A stretch of 64,000 nucleotides of DNA, from the NCBI RefSeq assembly GCF_001428075.1, contig NZ_LMSI01000020.1, positions 454,154 through 518,153 of the forward strand. The letters run 5' to 3'. Positions 20,356 through 31,474 of the stretch are shown here, piece after piece. The position numbers were made by a program, and so were the translations under genes. The first letter of the stretch is position 1. Each line of letters starts with the position of its first letter. Source of the stretch: Arthrobacter sp. Soil764. GTDB taxonomy: Bacteria; Actinomycetota; Actinomycetes; Actinomycetales; Micrococcaceae. The notes under the pieces were generated by a model that did not search any database, had not been told where the DNA came from, and worked only from the letters and a program-made list of their open reading frames with translations.

Positions 20356-21246
20356 ATGGGAGCCCAGATCCGGGTCTACCGCCAGAAGATCAGCTCGACC
20401 ACGTCGATGCGCAAGATCTTCAAGGCGATGGAACTGATCGCTACCTCGCGCATCGGGAAGGCCCGTGCGCGCGTAGCAGCTTCACTGCCTTACGCGAACG
20501 CGATTACGCGCGCCGTTTCTGCTGTCGCCAGCCAAAGCGAAATCGACCACCCGCTGACCACTGAGCCGGAGCAGATCCGCCGCGCCGCCGTCCTGGTAAT
20601 TACCTCGGACCGCGGTTTGGCAGGTTCCTATTCCGCCAGCGTCCTCAAGCAGGCGGAAGGTCTCAACGAGCTGCTCCACGCCGAAGGCAAGGAAGTCAAA
20701 ACCTACGTCGTGGGCCGTAAGGCCCAGGCCTACTTCGATTTCCGGAACCGGCAGTACGCGCGGGTCTGGACCGGAGGAACCGACGCACCAGAGTTCGCAA
20801 CCGCCCGGGAAATCGGCGAAGCGCTGCTTGCCGAATTTGCCACCGACTTCGAAGACGGCGGCGTGGATGAAATCCACGTTGTCTACACCCGCTTCAAGTC
20901 CATGGTCACCCAGGAGCCGACGGTCATCCGCCTGCTCCCGCTTGAAGTTGTCGAAGAGCAGGCCGCGTCCGAATCGGATCTCCTGCCGCTTTACGAGTTC
21001 GAGCCGGAAACGGAGCGTGTTCTTGACGCCCTGCTCCCGCGCTACATCGAATCCCGTATCTTCGCAGCCATGCTGCAGGCAGCAGCTTCCGAGCTCGCCG
21101 CCCGCCAGCGGGCGATGAAGTCCGCAGGCGACAACGCGACGGACCTGATCAAGAAGTACACGCGTCTGCGCAACACGGCCCGCCAGGCCGAAATCACGCA
21201 GGAACTCTCCGAGATTGTTGCCGGTGCCGACGCCCTCGCGTCGTAG
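20356..21246 (+). CDS. atpG: ATP synthase F1 subunit gamma
   Basis: Central rotor shaft of 296 residues. The N-terminal helix has [20 protein letters not shown], and the C-terminal helix ends with [15 protein letters not shown], both family hallmarks. The Rossmann-like middle holds the conserved [18 protein letters not shown] at 20356 is preceded by AGGAAAGGA just below the atpA-atpG hairpin. Confidence 0.96.
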   Translation: MGAQIRVYRQKISSTTSMRKIFKAMELIATSRIGKARARVAASLPYANAITRAVSAVASQSEIDHPLTTEPEQIRRAAVLVITSDRGLAGSYSASVLKQAEGLNELLHAEGKEVKTYVVGRKAQAYFDFRNRQYARVWTGGTDAPEFATAREIGEALLAEFATDFEDGGVDEIHVVYTRFKSMVTQEPTVIRLLPLEVVEEQAASESDLLPLYEFEPETERVLDALLPRYIESRIFAAMLQAAASELAARQRAMKSAGDNATDLIKKYTRLRNTARQAEITQELSEIVAGADALAS

Positions 21247-21271
21247 CCTCCACCGTCTCGGTTCCGCGTAA

Positions 21272-22783
<1,512 letters not shown>

Positions 22784-22784
22784 T

Positions 22785-23069
22785 ATGGCTGAGCTTGAGG
22801 TTGAGATTGTCGCAGCGGACCACTTCGTGTGGTCCGGAGCGGCCAAGATGGTCAAGGCCCGCACCAGCGATGGTGAAATCGGAATCCTGCCCGGCCACTC
22901 GCCCCTGCTGGCGATCCTGGCCGAGGGTGAACTGGCCATCCAGCCGGTGTCCGGGGACCGTATTGCGGTGGATGTGGACGGCGGGTTCTTCTCCGTTGAC
23001 AACAACCGCGTGGTGATCGTTGCCGACAATGCCCAGATGGGCGGCTCGGCTACCGCTGGGATCCGCTAG
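22785..23069 (+). CDS. atpC: ATP synthase F1 subunit epsilon
   Basis: Regulatory and coupling subunit. At 94 residues it is the short actinobacterial form: the N-terminal beta sandwich (GEIGILPGHSPLLAIL motif) is complete, but the two C-terminal regulatory helices of the E. coli protein (about 138 residues) are essentially absent. ATG at 22785 comes right after the atpD stop. It is the last subunit gene of the operon. Confidence 0.95.
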   Translation: MAELEVEIVAADHFVWSGAAKMVKARTSDGEIGILPGHSPLLAILAEGELAIQPVSGDRIAVDVDGGFFSVDNNRVVIVADNAQMGGSATAGIR

Positions 23070-23079
23070 CACGACCTTG

Positions 23080-23511
23080 ATGGACGCTCCTGGTATTCCG
23101 TTCATCGCACTGGCAATCGCCTTCGGATTGCTGATTATTGCACTGTGCCTTTCGGGGGTGCGCCGCTTCAACCTGCGGCGTGCCCTCGGCACGGTGGACG
23201 CCTCCATTCGCTTGGCTGGAAACAGCTGGCAAATGGGGGTTTGTCGTTATCAGGACAATGACCTGGAATGGTTCAGGCTCATCTCCCTGAGCGTCCGCCC
23301 CAAGTACACGTTCAAGCGCAGTTCCCTGGAGCTGCTGGGCCGGCGGAAACCTACGGAGGCTGAGGCCGTCAAGGTCCAGCCGGACGTGGTGATCGTTGAA
23401 CTGCGCTATGAGGGGCAGGACCTGCACCTTGCCATGAGGTTCGACGCCTACACGGGTCTTTCATCCTGGCTGGAAGCAGGTCCGGTGATAGGCGTGGGGA
23501 CCTGGCGCTAG
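23080..23511 (+). CDS. DUF2550 family membrane protein
   Basis: A 143-residue protein with one N-terminal membrane helix (about 5-25) and a compact domain of mixed strands (SVRPKYTFKRSSLELLGRR). It matches the DUF2550 family, which regularly follows atpC in Actinobacteria (Rv1312 in M. tuberculosis). Function unknown. The ATG at 23080 lies ten bases after the atpC stop, so it probably sits on the atp transcript. The next gene starts five bases after its stop. Confidence 0.8.
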   Translation: MDAPGIPFIALAIAFGLLIIALCLSGVRRFNLRRALGTVDASIRLAGNSWQMGVCRYQDNDLEWFRLISLSVRPKYTFKRSSLELLGRRKPTEAEAVKVQPDVVIVELRYEGQDLHLAMRFDAYTGLSSWLEAGPVIGVGTWR

Positions 23512-23516
23512 CCGAC

Positions 23517-24845
23517 GTGGATTGGCTTTCAGACATCCGGCTCACGGACGGTCCCTTGTATGGAACCGTCCTGGTATTGGGAGCGGGCGGCGCAGCCTGG
23601 CTCCTGGTGCCGCCCTGGCGCGCCTCCATGACGCCGGGGCACCGGGCCAGGGCATGGTCGTCCCGCATCCTGGCCGCAGCGGCAGCTGCCTTTGCCCTGG
23701 TTGGGACCGTCCACTGGGCGCTGATCAATGTTTTCACCACCTTTCCCGAGGACCTGCCGGACCCCGTGCTGCTGTGGCTGGTGCCCGGCGTGGCGGCTAT
23801 CGTCCTGGGCCTGTTCCGGCTGCCGCGGACAAGCTGGGGCGCACGCGGGGGAGGGATCCTCGCCGCATTGCTGGTGGTGCTGCTCTCGGCGGTGCAAATC
23901 AACGCGTATTTTGGGCTGAACAGGACAGTCAGCGATTTGCTCGGCACGGCCCAGGCCCGCATCCCGGTCCTCGAACAGAAGCTCATGCGCCTGCCGGGCC
24001 AGTCCGACGGCGTACCGCTCCAAGGCTGGAAGCCGGAGGGGGAGTTGCCGGCCGGGGGAGTCCTGCGGAAGTCCACAATCCCCGGGACCTTGTCCGGAAT
24101 GAACACCCGTGACGCCTACATCTACCTTCCCCCGGCCTATTTTGCCGCGAACCGCCCTGCACTGCCGGTACTGGTCCTGGTGGCCGGCCAGCCGGGAGGG
24201 CCCGCGGATTGGCTTACCGGCGGAGCCATCCGGGGCCATATGGATTCCTTTGCCGCTGCACACGGCGGGGTGTCCCCGGTGGTGGTCATCCCGGATCCCA
24301 ACGGCTCCCAGTCTGCCAACACCATGTGCATGGACAGCCGCATTGCCAACGCGGACACCTACCTCGCCCGGGATGTGCCGCAGTGGATCGGTTCCACCCT
24401 CGCCGTGGATACCAACCACAGCCACTGGGCCATAGGCGGGTTTTCCTTTGGCGGCACCTGCGCCGTGCAGATGGGGACCAGGCATCCGGACATTTACGCC
24501 GACGTGCTCGCCTTTTCCAGTGAGGCCGAGCCCGCCATCGCCAAGGAACGGCAGAAGACCATCGACGCAGCCTTTCCGGGCAACCCTGATGAATTCACCA
24601 GGCAGACTCCACTGGAGATCATGAAACACCAACGGTTTGAGTCCAGCGGCATGTACCTCACGGCAGGCCTGAACGACCCCGAGTTCGTGGCGAACCTCCA
24701 CACGCTGGCCAATGCGGCAGAGGCTGCTGGCTTCACCGTGCAGGCGCACGAGGTGGAGCACACCGGCCACTCCTGGGACACCTCGTCCAAGCGGTTCGCG
24801 GATGCCCTGCAGTTCCTTGGCACCCAGTGGGGGCTGGAGTGGTGA
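23517..24845 (+). CDS. Membrane-anchored esterase of the esterase D/antigen 85-like fold
   Basis: A 442-residue protein with four N-terminal membrane helices (about 12-33, 47-72, 80-101, 107-133) and a C-terminal alpha/beta-hydrolase domain, probably outside the cell. The nucleophile is Ser310 in GGFSFGG. A late Asp and a His in HTGHSWD complete a plausible triad. The fold resembles the esterase D/antigen 85 group. The next gene, an aminoacyl-lipid synthase, overlaps its stop by GTGA, which suggests it acts on the same lipids, for example as an aminoacyl-phospholipid hydrolase (inference). GTG start at 23517. Confidence 0.8.
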   Translation: MDWLSDIRLTDGPLYGTVLVLGAGGAAWLLVPPWRASMTPGHRARAWSSRILAAAAAAFALVGTVHWALINVFTTFPEDLPDPVLLWLVPGVAAIVLGLFRLPRTSWGARGGGILAALLVVLLSAVQINAYFGLNRTVSDLLGTAQARIPVLEQKLMRLPGQSDGVPLQGWKPEGELPAGGVLRKSTIPGTLSGMNTRDAYIYLPPAYFAANRPALPVLVLVAGQPGGPADWLTGGAIRGHMDSFAAAHGGVSPVVVIPDPNGSQSANTMCMDSRIANADTYLARDVPQWIGSTLAVDTNHSHWAIGGFSFGGTCAVQMGTRHPDIYADVLAFSSEAEPAIAKERQKTIDAAFPGNPDEFTRQTPLEIMKHQRFESSGMYLTAGLNDPEFVANLHTLANAAEAAGFTVQAHEVEHTGHSWDTSSKRFADALQFLGTQWGLEW

Positions 24846-27448
24846 GCACCAGGAACCCCGACCGTACCGCCGTCCTGATGTGGGCCGCCGTCGGACGCCC
24901 TGCAGTCCGGCAGGCGCTGCTGGCGCTGAAGTCCATGCCCTTCACCCTGGGCGTGCTTGTTACCTTCCTTGCCGCCGCGGCGCTGACCGGAAGCTTCCTC
25001 GACGGGCCGCCGGAACAGCTCCTGGGACTGGCATCCGCCAGCGGCCCCGGCCTGCGCAGCGGGCAGTGGTGGACGCTGTTCACCAGCCTTTTCTTCGCCA
25101 CCAACCCCCTCGCGTACCTTGCGGCGTCGCTGATGATCGTGCTGCTGCTGGGCCTGGCGGAGCGCAGGCTAGGCCGGAGGGCCGCCGTCGGACTGTTCTT
25201 TGGCGGGCAGTTCGCGGCCGTCACGGTGTTCCTCCTGGTGACCCAGCTGGCCGGGTACGTGGGCGACGGCTGGCTGGACGCGATGGTGGATGACAGGCTC
25301 ATCGGCCCGTACGCCCCGGTGCTCACCGCCGGCCTGGCGGCCAGTGCCCGGATCACAGTGCTGTGGCAGCGACGTCTCCGCACCGTGGTGCTGACCACGT
25401 CCCTCCTGCTGGTCCTCTATGTGGGGCACGCCGAAACCGTCATTGGCCTCATCGGCGCCCTGCTGGGCCTTCTCGCAGGCTGGTGGATCCAGGGGGACCA
25501 GGGGCGGCTTCACCGTCACCGGTCCACGGGACGGGAAACCAGGAACCTCCTGGCCCTCACCGTTGCCGTGTTTGCGGTGGGGCCCATCCTGACGGGAATC
25601 ACCCGCGCCCCAACCGGCCCGCTGGCCCTGTTGCGGGATGTGGTGCTGAGCCCGATGCCCACGCTGAATCAACTGATTTTCAACTGCGGCGCCACCGTTG
25701 ACGCGACCTGCCTGGAAACGGGAAGGGCAGGATTTGCCGGGCCCTTCGGCCTGGCGCTGGCCGTGGTGCCGGTCATCCTGCTGCTGATCTGCGCGGACGG
25801 CATGCGCCGGGGGCGCCGGCTGGCCCTGAACATTGCGCTGGCCATCCAGCTGGCTGTCACCGCCCTCGCGGCGGTCTACCTTGCCCTGTTCGCCCTTGTT
25901 CCCTCACGCCTGCAGGGTACCCACGCAACCCCAATGTCCTCCGCCTTCGCCCATGTGCTGCCGCTCGTGGGTGTCCCGCTGCTGCTGGCGGTGGTCCTGT
26001 GGCTGAACCGGCGGCAGTTCCGCGTGCAGACGCGTCCCGGGGCCCGGCGCACGCTCGGGGTTGTTGTCTGTGGAACCTGGCTTGTCCTGGCCGGTTCCTA
26101 TACTGTGGCCTGGTTCTGGTCCGGCGGGCTGTCCCGTGACGGCGGGCTGCTGGGTCTTTTCGCCGAGCTGGCCCGGCAGTACGTCCCGGTGCCGATTCCG
26201 CAGCAGTTCCGCCGGGTCTTCCCCGAACGCGACAGTGCCGAAGCCCTGCTGTTCGCCTACTCGGGGCCGGTGTTCTGGCTCGTCGCCCTGCTGGCGGTGT
26301 TATGGGTGCTGGTGGGCCGGCATCACGGCCTCCACTTCGGGCGGCAGGACCGCAGCCGTGCCCGTGAGCTGCTCCACCAAGGCGGCGGCCCCTTGTCCTG
26401 GATGGCCCTCTGGGAGCCCAACACGTACTGGTTCAGCCCGGACGGGGCAGGCGGCATGGCTTTCCAGCAGCACGGGACCGTGGCCCTGACCCTGGGCGGC
26501 GCGTTCGGTGACCGGAAGGGGGAGCAGCGGGTGACCGAAGACTTCCTGGACTACTGCCGCAGCCACGCCCTGATACCGGCGCTGTATTCCTGTGACGACT
26601 CCATGTGGCCCATGCTGAGGGAACGCGGCTTTTCCCGCGTGGCCGTCGCGCAGGAGACCCGGCTGGCGCTGAACGAGCTGGAGTTCAAGGGCAAGGAATG
26701 GCAGAACGTCAGGACCGCCCTCAACCGTGCCTCGAAGCTGGGGGTGCATGCGGTCTGGGGTTCCCACCATTCGCTGCCCGCAACGCTCCGGTCACGGCTG
26801 AACGAAGTGTCCGAGGAATGGGCGGCCGGCAAGTCCGTTCCGGAGATGGGCTTCACGCTGGGGGGAGTGGACGAGCTTGACGACGAGGAAGTCCTGTGCT
26901 GCCTCGCCGTGGACGGCAGCGGTACCGTCCACGGCGTGACCAGTTGGCTGCCGGTGTACGACGGCGGGCGGCTGGTGAGCAGGACGCTGGACGTCATGCG
27001 CCGCGGGAGTGAGGGATTTCCAGGGGTGATGGAATTCCTGATTGCCTCCGCCGTGCTGGAACTGCGGGGATCGGTGGACGTCATCTCCCTGTCGGGGTCG
27101 CCGCTGGCCAGCCGGCCTGATGGCCCGCCGGAACGGGGAACACGCGCAGAGGGCACAGGCACCGAAGGAATCGGTGGAGCCGGTGACGCAGGGCAGGAGG
27201 CAGCCGATGAGGGCGCGCAGAACCTGGTCAGGATCCTGGACCTTGTGGGCCACGCGCTTGAGCCGGTCTACGGTTTCCGCTCCCTGGCGGCCTTCAAGTC
27301 CCGGTTCAAGCCGGAGTACCGCGCCCTCTACCTGTATTACCAGGACCCGCTGCATCTGCCGGCCATCGGCAGGGCGCTGACCCGTGCGTACCTGCCCGGA
27401 CTTTCCCTGGCGCAGGGGGCGCGGCTGGTCCGCAAACTGGTGACCTGA
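24842..27448 (+). CDS. Rhomboid-like membrane domain fused to MprF-type aminoacyl-phospholipid synthase
   Basis: An 868-residue protein. Residues about 30-230 resemble a rhomboid fold (GQWWTLFTSLFF, LAERRLGRRAAVGLFFGGQ), but the catalytic GxSG serine is not evident, so it is probably a pseudoprotease scaffold. More helices run to about 500. Residues about 510-860 form the soluble DUF2156/LPG-synthase C domain (FSPDGAGGMAFQ, FKSRFKPEYRALYLYY), which transfers an amino acid from aminoacyl-tRNA to phosphatidylglycerol or a related lipid. This changes surface charge and resistance to cationic peptides. The amino acid cannot be told from sequence. A Gly/Glu-rich linker lies near 750-785. Confidence 0.85.
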   Translation: MSTRNPDRTAVLMWAAVGRPAVRQALLALKSMPFTLGVLVTFLAAAALTGSFLDGPPEQLLGLASASGPGLRSGQWWTLFTSLFFATNPLAYLAASLMIVLLLGLAERRLGRRAAVGLFFGGQFAAVTVFLLVTQLAGYVGDGWLDAMVDDRLIGPYAPVLTAGLAASARITVLWQRRLRTVVLTTSLLLVLYVGHAETVIGLIGALLGLLAGWWIQGDQGRLHRHRSTGRETRNLLALTVAVFAVGPILTGITRAPTGPLALLRDVVLSPMPTLNQLIFNCGATVDATCLETGRAGFAGPFGLALAVVPVILLLICADGMRRGRRLALNIALAIQLAVTALAAVYLALFALVPSRLQGTHATPMSSAFAHVLPLVGVPLLLAVVLWLNRRQFRVQTRPGARRTLGVVVCGTWLVLAGSYTVAWFWSGGLSRDGGLLGLFAELARQYVPVPIPQQFRRVFPERDSAEALLFAYSGPVFWLVALLAVLWVLVGRHHGLHFGRQDRSRARELLHQGGGPLSWMALWEPNTYWFSPDGAGGMAFQQHGTVALTLGGAFGDRKGEQRVTEDFLDYCRSHALIPALYSCDDSMWPMLRERGFSRVAVAQETRLALNELEFKGKEWQNVRTALNRASKLGVHAVWGSHHSLPATLRSRLNEVSEEWAAGKSVPEMGFTLGGVDELDDEEVLCCLAVDGSGTVHGVTSWLPVYDGGRLVSRTLDVMRRGSEGFPGVMEFLIASAVLELRGSVDVISLSGSPLASRPDGPPERGTRAEGTGTEGIGGAGDAGQEAADEGAQNLVRILDLVGHALEPVYGFRSLAAFKSRFKPEYRALYLYYQDPLHLPAIGRALTRAYLPGLSLAQGARLVRKLVT

Positions 27449-27531
27449 CGCTGCAACAACAGGGAACGGCCTGGTAATGGTCAAGTCGATATACGGGAAA
27501 AGCAGTATTCCCGTGGCAACAATTACGGCAT

Positions 27532-27572
27532 AAACAAATGGTCCCCGGCATTCTGCCGGGGACCATTTGTTT
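27532..27572. terminator. Bidirectional intrinsic terminator between the lipid synthase gene and cspA
   Basis: A perfect 19-bp inverted repeat with a 3-base loop: 27532-27550 and 27554-27572. The stem begins AAACAAATGG and ends CCATTTGTTT, so it supplies A/U-rich ends in both directions. It separates two convergent genes. Confidence 0.85.
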
Positions 27573-27603
27573 CGCTGACAGCCGCGGTGCGGCCGGGCGG
27601 GTA

Positions 27604-27807
27604 CTAGACCAGCGTTACGCCAGTGGCCTGGGGGCCCTTGGCACCCTGGCCGATTTCGAACTGAACGCGCTGGTTCTCGTCGAGGGTCTTGAAGCCGCCG
27701 GTCTGGATTTCGGAGTAGTGAACGAAGACATCGCCATCGGAGTCATCCGGGGTGATGAAGCCGAAGCCCTTTTCAGCGTTGAACCACTTGACGGTTCCCT
27801 GTGCCAT
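27604..27807 (-). CDS. cspA: Cold shock protein
   Basis: A 67-residue single cold-shock domain that binds single-stranded RNA/DNA. RNP1 KGFGFI (residues 13-18) and RNP2 VFVHY (27-31) are intact, with the usual N-terminal TVKWFN. The gene has a GAGGAG ribosome site 6 bases before the ATG. A long untranslated leader with hairpins precedes it, as in many csp genes. It ends before a strong bidirectional terminator. Confidence 0.96.
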   Translation of the reverse strand: MAQGTVKWFNAEKGFGFITPDDSDGDVFVHYSEIQTGGFKTLDENQRVQFEIGQGAKGPQATGVTLV

Positions 27808-28112
27808 TTATTTCTCCTCATTGTGGAACTTTTTAAGACCGGCACACCTCGTGCCGACCTTGGTCACTCCGCGAGAAGAATCCTGATTGCCTTGTCCCAA
27901 AGGGAGGTCCGGCGCTGCAGGAGCTTCGCGCTCGCAACATGTCTTGCGAGCATGAAAAACACCTACACAAAGACTGAGATAAGAATTTCATGCCCGTTCC
28001 CGCAGGTCAACGGCCCGGAGGACAAAAAGGACAAATTTTGGGTAAAAAACTGATGTCGCAGAAGCAGGCAGCCAGCGCCGGCAATTTAAATGGCTAAGCA
28101 GGAAAGGGAAAA
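27808..28112 (-). promoter_or_regulatory. cspA promoter and long structured 5' leader
   Basis: This 305-bp gap between nucS and cspA holds no gene. On the minus strand TTGACC (28010-28005) and AATTCT (27987-27982) are 17 bases apart and make a good sigma-70-type promoter, with a start near 27975 and a leader of about 168 bases. The leader can form the 8-bp hairpin GCTCGCAA/TTGCGAGC (27930-27951) and GGCAC/GTGCC close to the ribosome site. csp leaders of this length act as RNA thermosensors in other bacteria; that role here is inference. Confidence 0.5.
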
Positions 28113-28808
28113 CTAGAAGAGGCGGGATTCGCTGTCGTCAACGCCGCGCATGGCGTCGTAATCCAGGGTCACGCAGTCGATTCCGCGGTCGTTGGCCAGC
28201 ACCTTGGCCTGCGGCTTGATCTGCTGGGCCGCGAAGATTCCGCGGACCGGTGCCAGCAGGGGATCGCGGTTGAGCAGCTCGAGGTAGCGGGTCAGCTGCT
28301 CCACCCCGTCGATGTCGCCCCGGCGCTTGAGTTCGATGGCCACCGTGGCCCCGTCGGCGTCGCGGGCCAGGATGTCAACGGGGCCAATGGCGGTGAAGTA
28401 CTCGCGCCTGATGAGCGAGTAGCCCTGGCCGAGCGTCTCGATCTGTTCCGCGAGCAGCCGCTGCAGGTCCGCTTCCACCCCGTCCTTGATTAGCCCGGGG
28501 TCCACGCCCAGGTCATGGGAGGACTCAGTGATCTTTTCGTGGATGTTGATGATGAGCCGGTCATCGGTCTTGGCCGACTGCACGGTCCACTGCTCCACCA
28601 CGCCAAGTTCCAGGTCCACGTCGTCCGGGGACGATACCCGCAGTATGGCAGGCGGGCTCATCCAGTTCAGCGGCTTGTAGGAACCGCCGTCGGAATGGAC
28701 CAGCACGGAGCCGTCCGCCTTAACCAGCAGGAGCCGGGTGGCGAGGGGGAGGTGGGCTTTGAGCCGGCCAACATAATCAACGGAGCAATGGGCTATGACA
28801 AGTCGCAC
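28113..28808 (-). CDS. nucS: Endonuclease NucS (mismatch-specific)
   Basis: Cuts both strands at mispairs and carries out the non-canonical mismatch repair of Actinobacteria lacking MutS/MutL. It has 231 residues: an N-terminal DNA-binding domain ([20 protein letters not shown]) and a C-terminal nuclease domain with catalytic Asp145, Glu159 and Lys161 ([15 protein letters not shown]). The last residues (SESRLF) resemble a sliding-clamp-binding peptide. I choose the GTG at 28808; a much longer open frame upstream is not conserved. It is followed 305 bases later by cspA. Confidence 0.94.
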   Translation of the reverse strand: MRLVIAHCSVDYVGRLKAHLPLATRLLLVKADGSVLVHSDGGSYKPLNWMSPPAILRVSSPDDVDLELGVVEQWTVQSAKTDDRLIINIHEKITESSHDLGVDPGLIKDGVEADLQRLLAEQIETLGQGYSLIRREYFTAIGPVDILARDADGATVAIELKRRGDIDGVEQLTRYLELLNRDPLLAPVRGIFAAQQIKPQAKVLANDRGIDCVTLDYDAMRGVDDSESRLF

Positions 28809-28928
28809 GCCGTACAGACTACCGCGTGGGCTCCGGCAGGTTATGCCCGACGGCGGGAGGCCGGGTGCATCTGAAGGGGTGGCAGGGAGCGGGACGGGTG
28901 AGTGGGCGGGCTGGGGCAGAATGGATAC

Positions 28929-29282
28929 ATGCCCCGTTCCAACCGTCCCCGCCGTCCCGTTTCCGGCAAGGGTTCCGCACCCGGCAGGGGCGCAGGAGGG
29001 AAAAGGAGCGGCGACGTTCCCGAGCTGGACCTGGAACGCGCCCGGGCTGGGATTGCCCGCCGGGAAAGCGCCCCTGACGGGGAGTGGATGGTCCGGACCA
29101 TGACCGCCAGGAACGCAGAGAAGACCTACATCTGCCCGGAGTGCTCCACTGCCGTGCCGCCCGGCATTGCACATCTGGTGGTGTGGAAGGATGACCACCT
29201 CTTTGGTGCGGCGGCGGGCCTGGCGGAGCGGCGGCACTGGCACACCAACTGCTGGATGACGCGCAGCTACCGGTACCGCTGA
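28929..29282 (+). CDS. Small zinc-binding protein, function unknown
   Basis: A 117-residue protein. The first 45 residues are basic and Gly/Pro-rich and probably disordered. The second half has a likely zinc site made of Cys69, Cys72 (YICPECS), His105 and Cys108 (HWHTNC). Similar actinobacterial proteins are often labelled ATP/GTP-binding without support, and I see no P-loop. ATG at 28929 is the first start that leaves a weak A/G-rich site upstream. It is transcribed away from nucS, 120 bases apart. Confidence 0.7.
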   Translation: MPRSNRPRRPVSGKGSAPGRGAGGKRSGDVPELDLERARAGIARRESAPDGEWMVRTMTARNAEKTYICPECSTAVPPGIAHLVVWKDDHLFGAAAGLAERRHWHTNCWMTRSYRYR

Positions 29283-29360
29283 CCACCCCCGCCGCTGCAG
29301 GCGCCCGCCGCCACGGTTGCGTGACGCAGCCATGTCCTCGCTGTCGCTAAGCTGGCAGGC

Positions 29361-30158
29361 ATGACTTTTGATCCGGCGTCGTACCAATTCACCCAGTCCG
29401 GGGGCCCTGTCCCCATCCGTGCCTCCACTGTCCTGCCTGCCCGGCGCGAGAACATCGAACTGCAGACCGGGGACGGCCACAGGCTGGTGGGCGAACTGGC
29501 GCTGCCCGAATCGGGTCCGGTCAAGGCCACGCTGATCACCCTCCATCCGCTGCCGACGCACGGCGGCTTCATGGATTCCCACGTCTACCGCAAGGCCTCC
29601 TACCGGTTGCCGGCGCTGGCGGGATTTGCGGTGCTGCGCTTCAATACGCGGGGTACCGCCTCCGACCGCGGCACAAGCAGCGGCGCGTTCGAGGAAGGGA
29701 TCGGGGAGCGGCATGACGTCGAGGCAGCCGTGCGGTTCGCCGTTGATCGGGGACTTCCCAACCGCTGGCTGGTGGGCTGGTCATTCGGGACCGAACTGGC
29801 GCTGATGTACGGCGCCCTGGAGCCGGTGGCCGGGGAGATCGAGGGCGCGGTGCTGTTGTCGCCGCCGCTGCACCGGGCCACGGACAAGCACCTGCAGCTG
29901 TGGGCGGAATCGGGCAAGCCCCTGACCGTCCTGGTGCCGGAGCATGACGACTTCCTCCAGCCTGCCGAGGCCGCCGAACGGTTCCGGCTGGTGCCGCAGG
30001 CGCGCGTGGTGGGCGTGGCCGGGGCCAAGCATCTGTGGGTGGGGGAGAAGTACGCGGGCCGGGTCCTGAACGACATCGTGGCGCTGGTCAGCCCAGACCC
30101 CGGCGCAGCCCCGCTGCCGCAGGAATGGGACGGGCCGGTGGCCACTGCCGGAGCTTAG
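29361..30158 (+). CDS. Alpha/beta hydrolase
   Basis: A 265-residue serine hydrolase of unknown substrate. The segment [15 protein letters not shown] (with its HG oxyanion turn) and [12 protein letters not shown] are typical of the short-chain COG2945 type. The nucleophile is in GWSFGTE, the acidic residue in [10 protein letters not shown], and the histidine in AKHLW. No signal peptide or membrane segment. Its stop codon overlaps that of the convergent gene by three bases (TTAG at 30155-30158). Confidence 0.85.
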   Translation: MTFDPASYQFTQSGGPVPIRASTVLPARRENIELQTGDGHRLVGELALPESGPVKATLITLHPLPTHGGFMDSHVYRKASYRLPALAGFAVLRFNTRGTASDRGTSSGAFEEGIGERHDVEAAVRFAVDRGLPNRWLVGWSFGTELALMYGALEPVAGEIEGAVLLSPPLHRATDKHLQLWAESGKPLTVLVPEHDDFLQPAEAAERFRLVPQARVVGVAGAKHLWVGEKYAGRVLNDIVALVSPDPGAAPLPQEWDGPVATAGA

Positions 30159-31474
30159 TGCTGGTCCTGCCGGACGATGTAGATCTCCCGGAGCAGCAGC
30201 AGCACGGCGGCGGCGGTGGGAATGGCGATCAGGGCACCGAGCACGCCCAGCAGGCTGCCGCCGGCAATGACGGAGATCACCGCCACCGCACCGGGCACGG
30301 CAACTGCCTTCTGCATGATGCGCGGCGAAATGAAGTAGGCCTCGAACTGCAGGTAGGCGAAGTAGCAGACCGCGTAGATGGCGGCCGCCTGCCAGCCCTC
30401 GGTAAGTGATACGAGGACCACCACGATGCCTGCGATCATGCCGCCAACCAGCGGGATGAAGGCGAGCAGGACCACCACGAAGGCCAGGAGCAGGGCAAAC
30501 GGAATGCCCACAATGGACATCACCACGAAGGCGAACGTCGCATTGAGGAGGGCCACACAGGCCTGGCCGATCACGTAGTTCCCCACCGACCGGGTGATTT
30601 CCTCCGAGAGGGCTGCCACCCGGTTCCGGCGGGAGCGTGGTGCCAGCCGGTAGCCCCACTTCTTCATGGCCGGCAGCGCTGCCAGGAAGTACAGGCTCAG
30701 CACCAGGACGATCAGGGTGCCGAACAGCCCGTTGGCCACAGTGGAACCGAATCCCACCACGCCGCCGAAAATACCGCCCATGGCGGCGGGATCGTTGACG
30801 AACTTGTCCAGTTCCTCGGTGATGCGGTCGCGCACGCCGAACTGGTCATCGAGGCTGCGGAAGAAGTCCGAGTCCATGAAGCTGCGCACCCAGTCCGGCG
30901 CCTGCCGCACGATCTCCGATACCTGTTCAACAATGGTGGGGATGAGCGTGGCGAAGAATCCGACGACGGCGCCCATCAGGACAGCCACGGAGACCAGGAT
31001 CCCCGCGGGCCGGGGGATCCTGCGGTTCTCCAGCCAGCCCACCACGGGTTCAAGCCCCAGGGCGATGAACAGCGCCGCGACGATCCACAGCAGCAATTGC
31101 GTGGTGTGGGACCCGATCCAGTAGACCAGCAGCGCCAGGCCCACGCCCACCGTCCCCATGAAGCCCATGTACAGCGGATGCTGGGGGGACATGCGTGGAC
31201 CCGGGTGGCCGAACTGGGGTTCGTCCTCGCCGCCCTGGTCCGCATCGGGTACCTGCCCGGTGTATTCGGGGGGCATTTCGAAGCGAAGCCTGGGCTGTGC
31301 CCCCGGCAGGGGCTGGCGGAGCCTGCGGACCACCTGGCCAAGGGCGGCGGTGGCGTGACCCCTGCGGTGCGCGGCTGCTGCCATGCCGAGGGGAGGCACC
31401 GGCGCAGGGACAGGGCCCTTGGAATCCCCGGATTTTCCGGCTGCCGCCGAGGACGGGTCCGTCTTGTCAGTCAC
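30155..31474 (-). CDS. AI-2E/PerM family membrane transporter
   Basis: A 439-residue polytopic membrane protein. The first 95 or so residues are a polar Pro/Gly-rich cytoplasmic tail. About eight helices follow, in the arrangement of the AI-2E exporter family (IVEQVSEIVRQAPDW amphipathic region, ending with GGSLLGVLGALIAIPTAAAV). Members export autoinducer-2, or act as ion/proton antiporters, or are uncharacterised; the substrate here is unknown. GTG start at 31474 without a clear ribosome site, so the N terminus is uncertain. Confidence 0.85.
   Translation of the reverse strand: MTDKTDPSSAAAGKSGDSKGPVPAPVPPLGMAAAAHRRGHATAALGQVVRRLRQPLPGAQPRLRFEMPPEYTGQVPDADQGGEDEPQFGHPGPRMSPQHPLYMGFMGTVGVGLALLVYWIGSHTTQLLLWIVAALFIALGLEPVVGWLENRRIPRPAGILVSVAVLMGAVVGFFATLIPTIVEQVSEIVRQAPDWVRSFMDSDFFRSLDDQFGVRDRITEELDKFVNDPAAMGGIFGGVVGFGSTVANGLFGTLIVLVLSLYFLAALPAMKKWGYRLAPRSRRNRVAALSEEITRSVGNYVIGQACVALLNATFAFVVMSIVGIPFALLLAFVVVLLAFIPLVGGMIAGIVVVLVSLTEGWQAAAIYAVCYFAYLQFEAYFISPRIMQKAVAVPGAVAVISVIAGGSLLGVLGALIAIPTAAAVLLLLREIYIVRQDQH

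Noticed and set aside
27538..28053. Plus-strand frame across cspA and its leader
   Set aside because: It is the complement of cspA plus the terminator; no family match.
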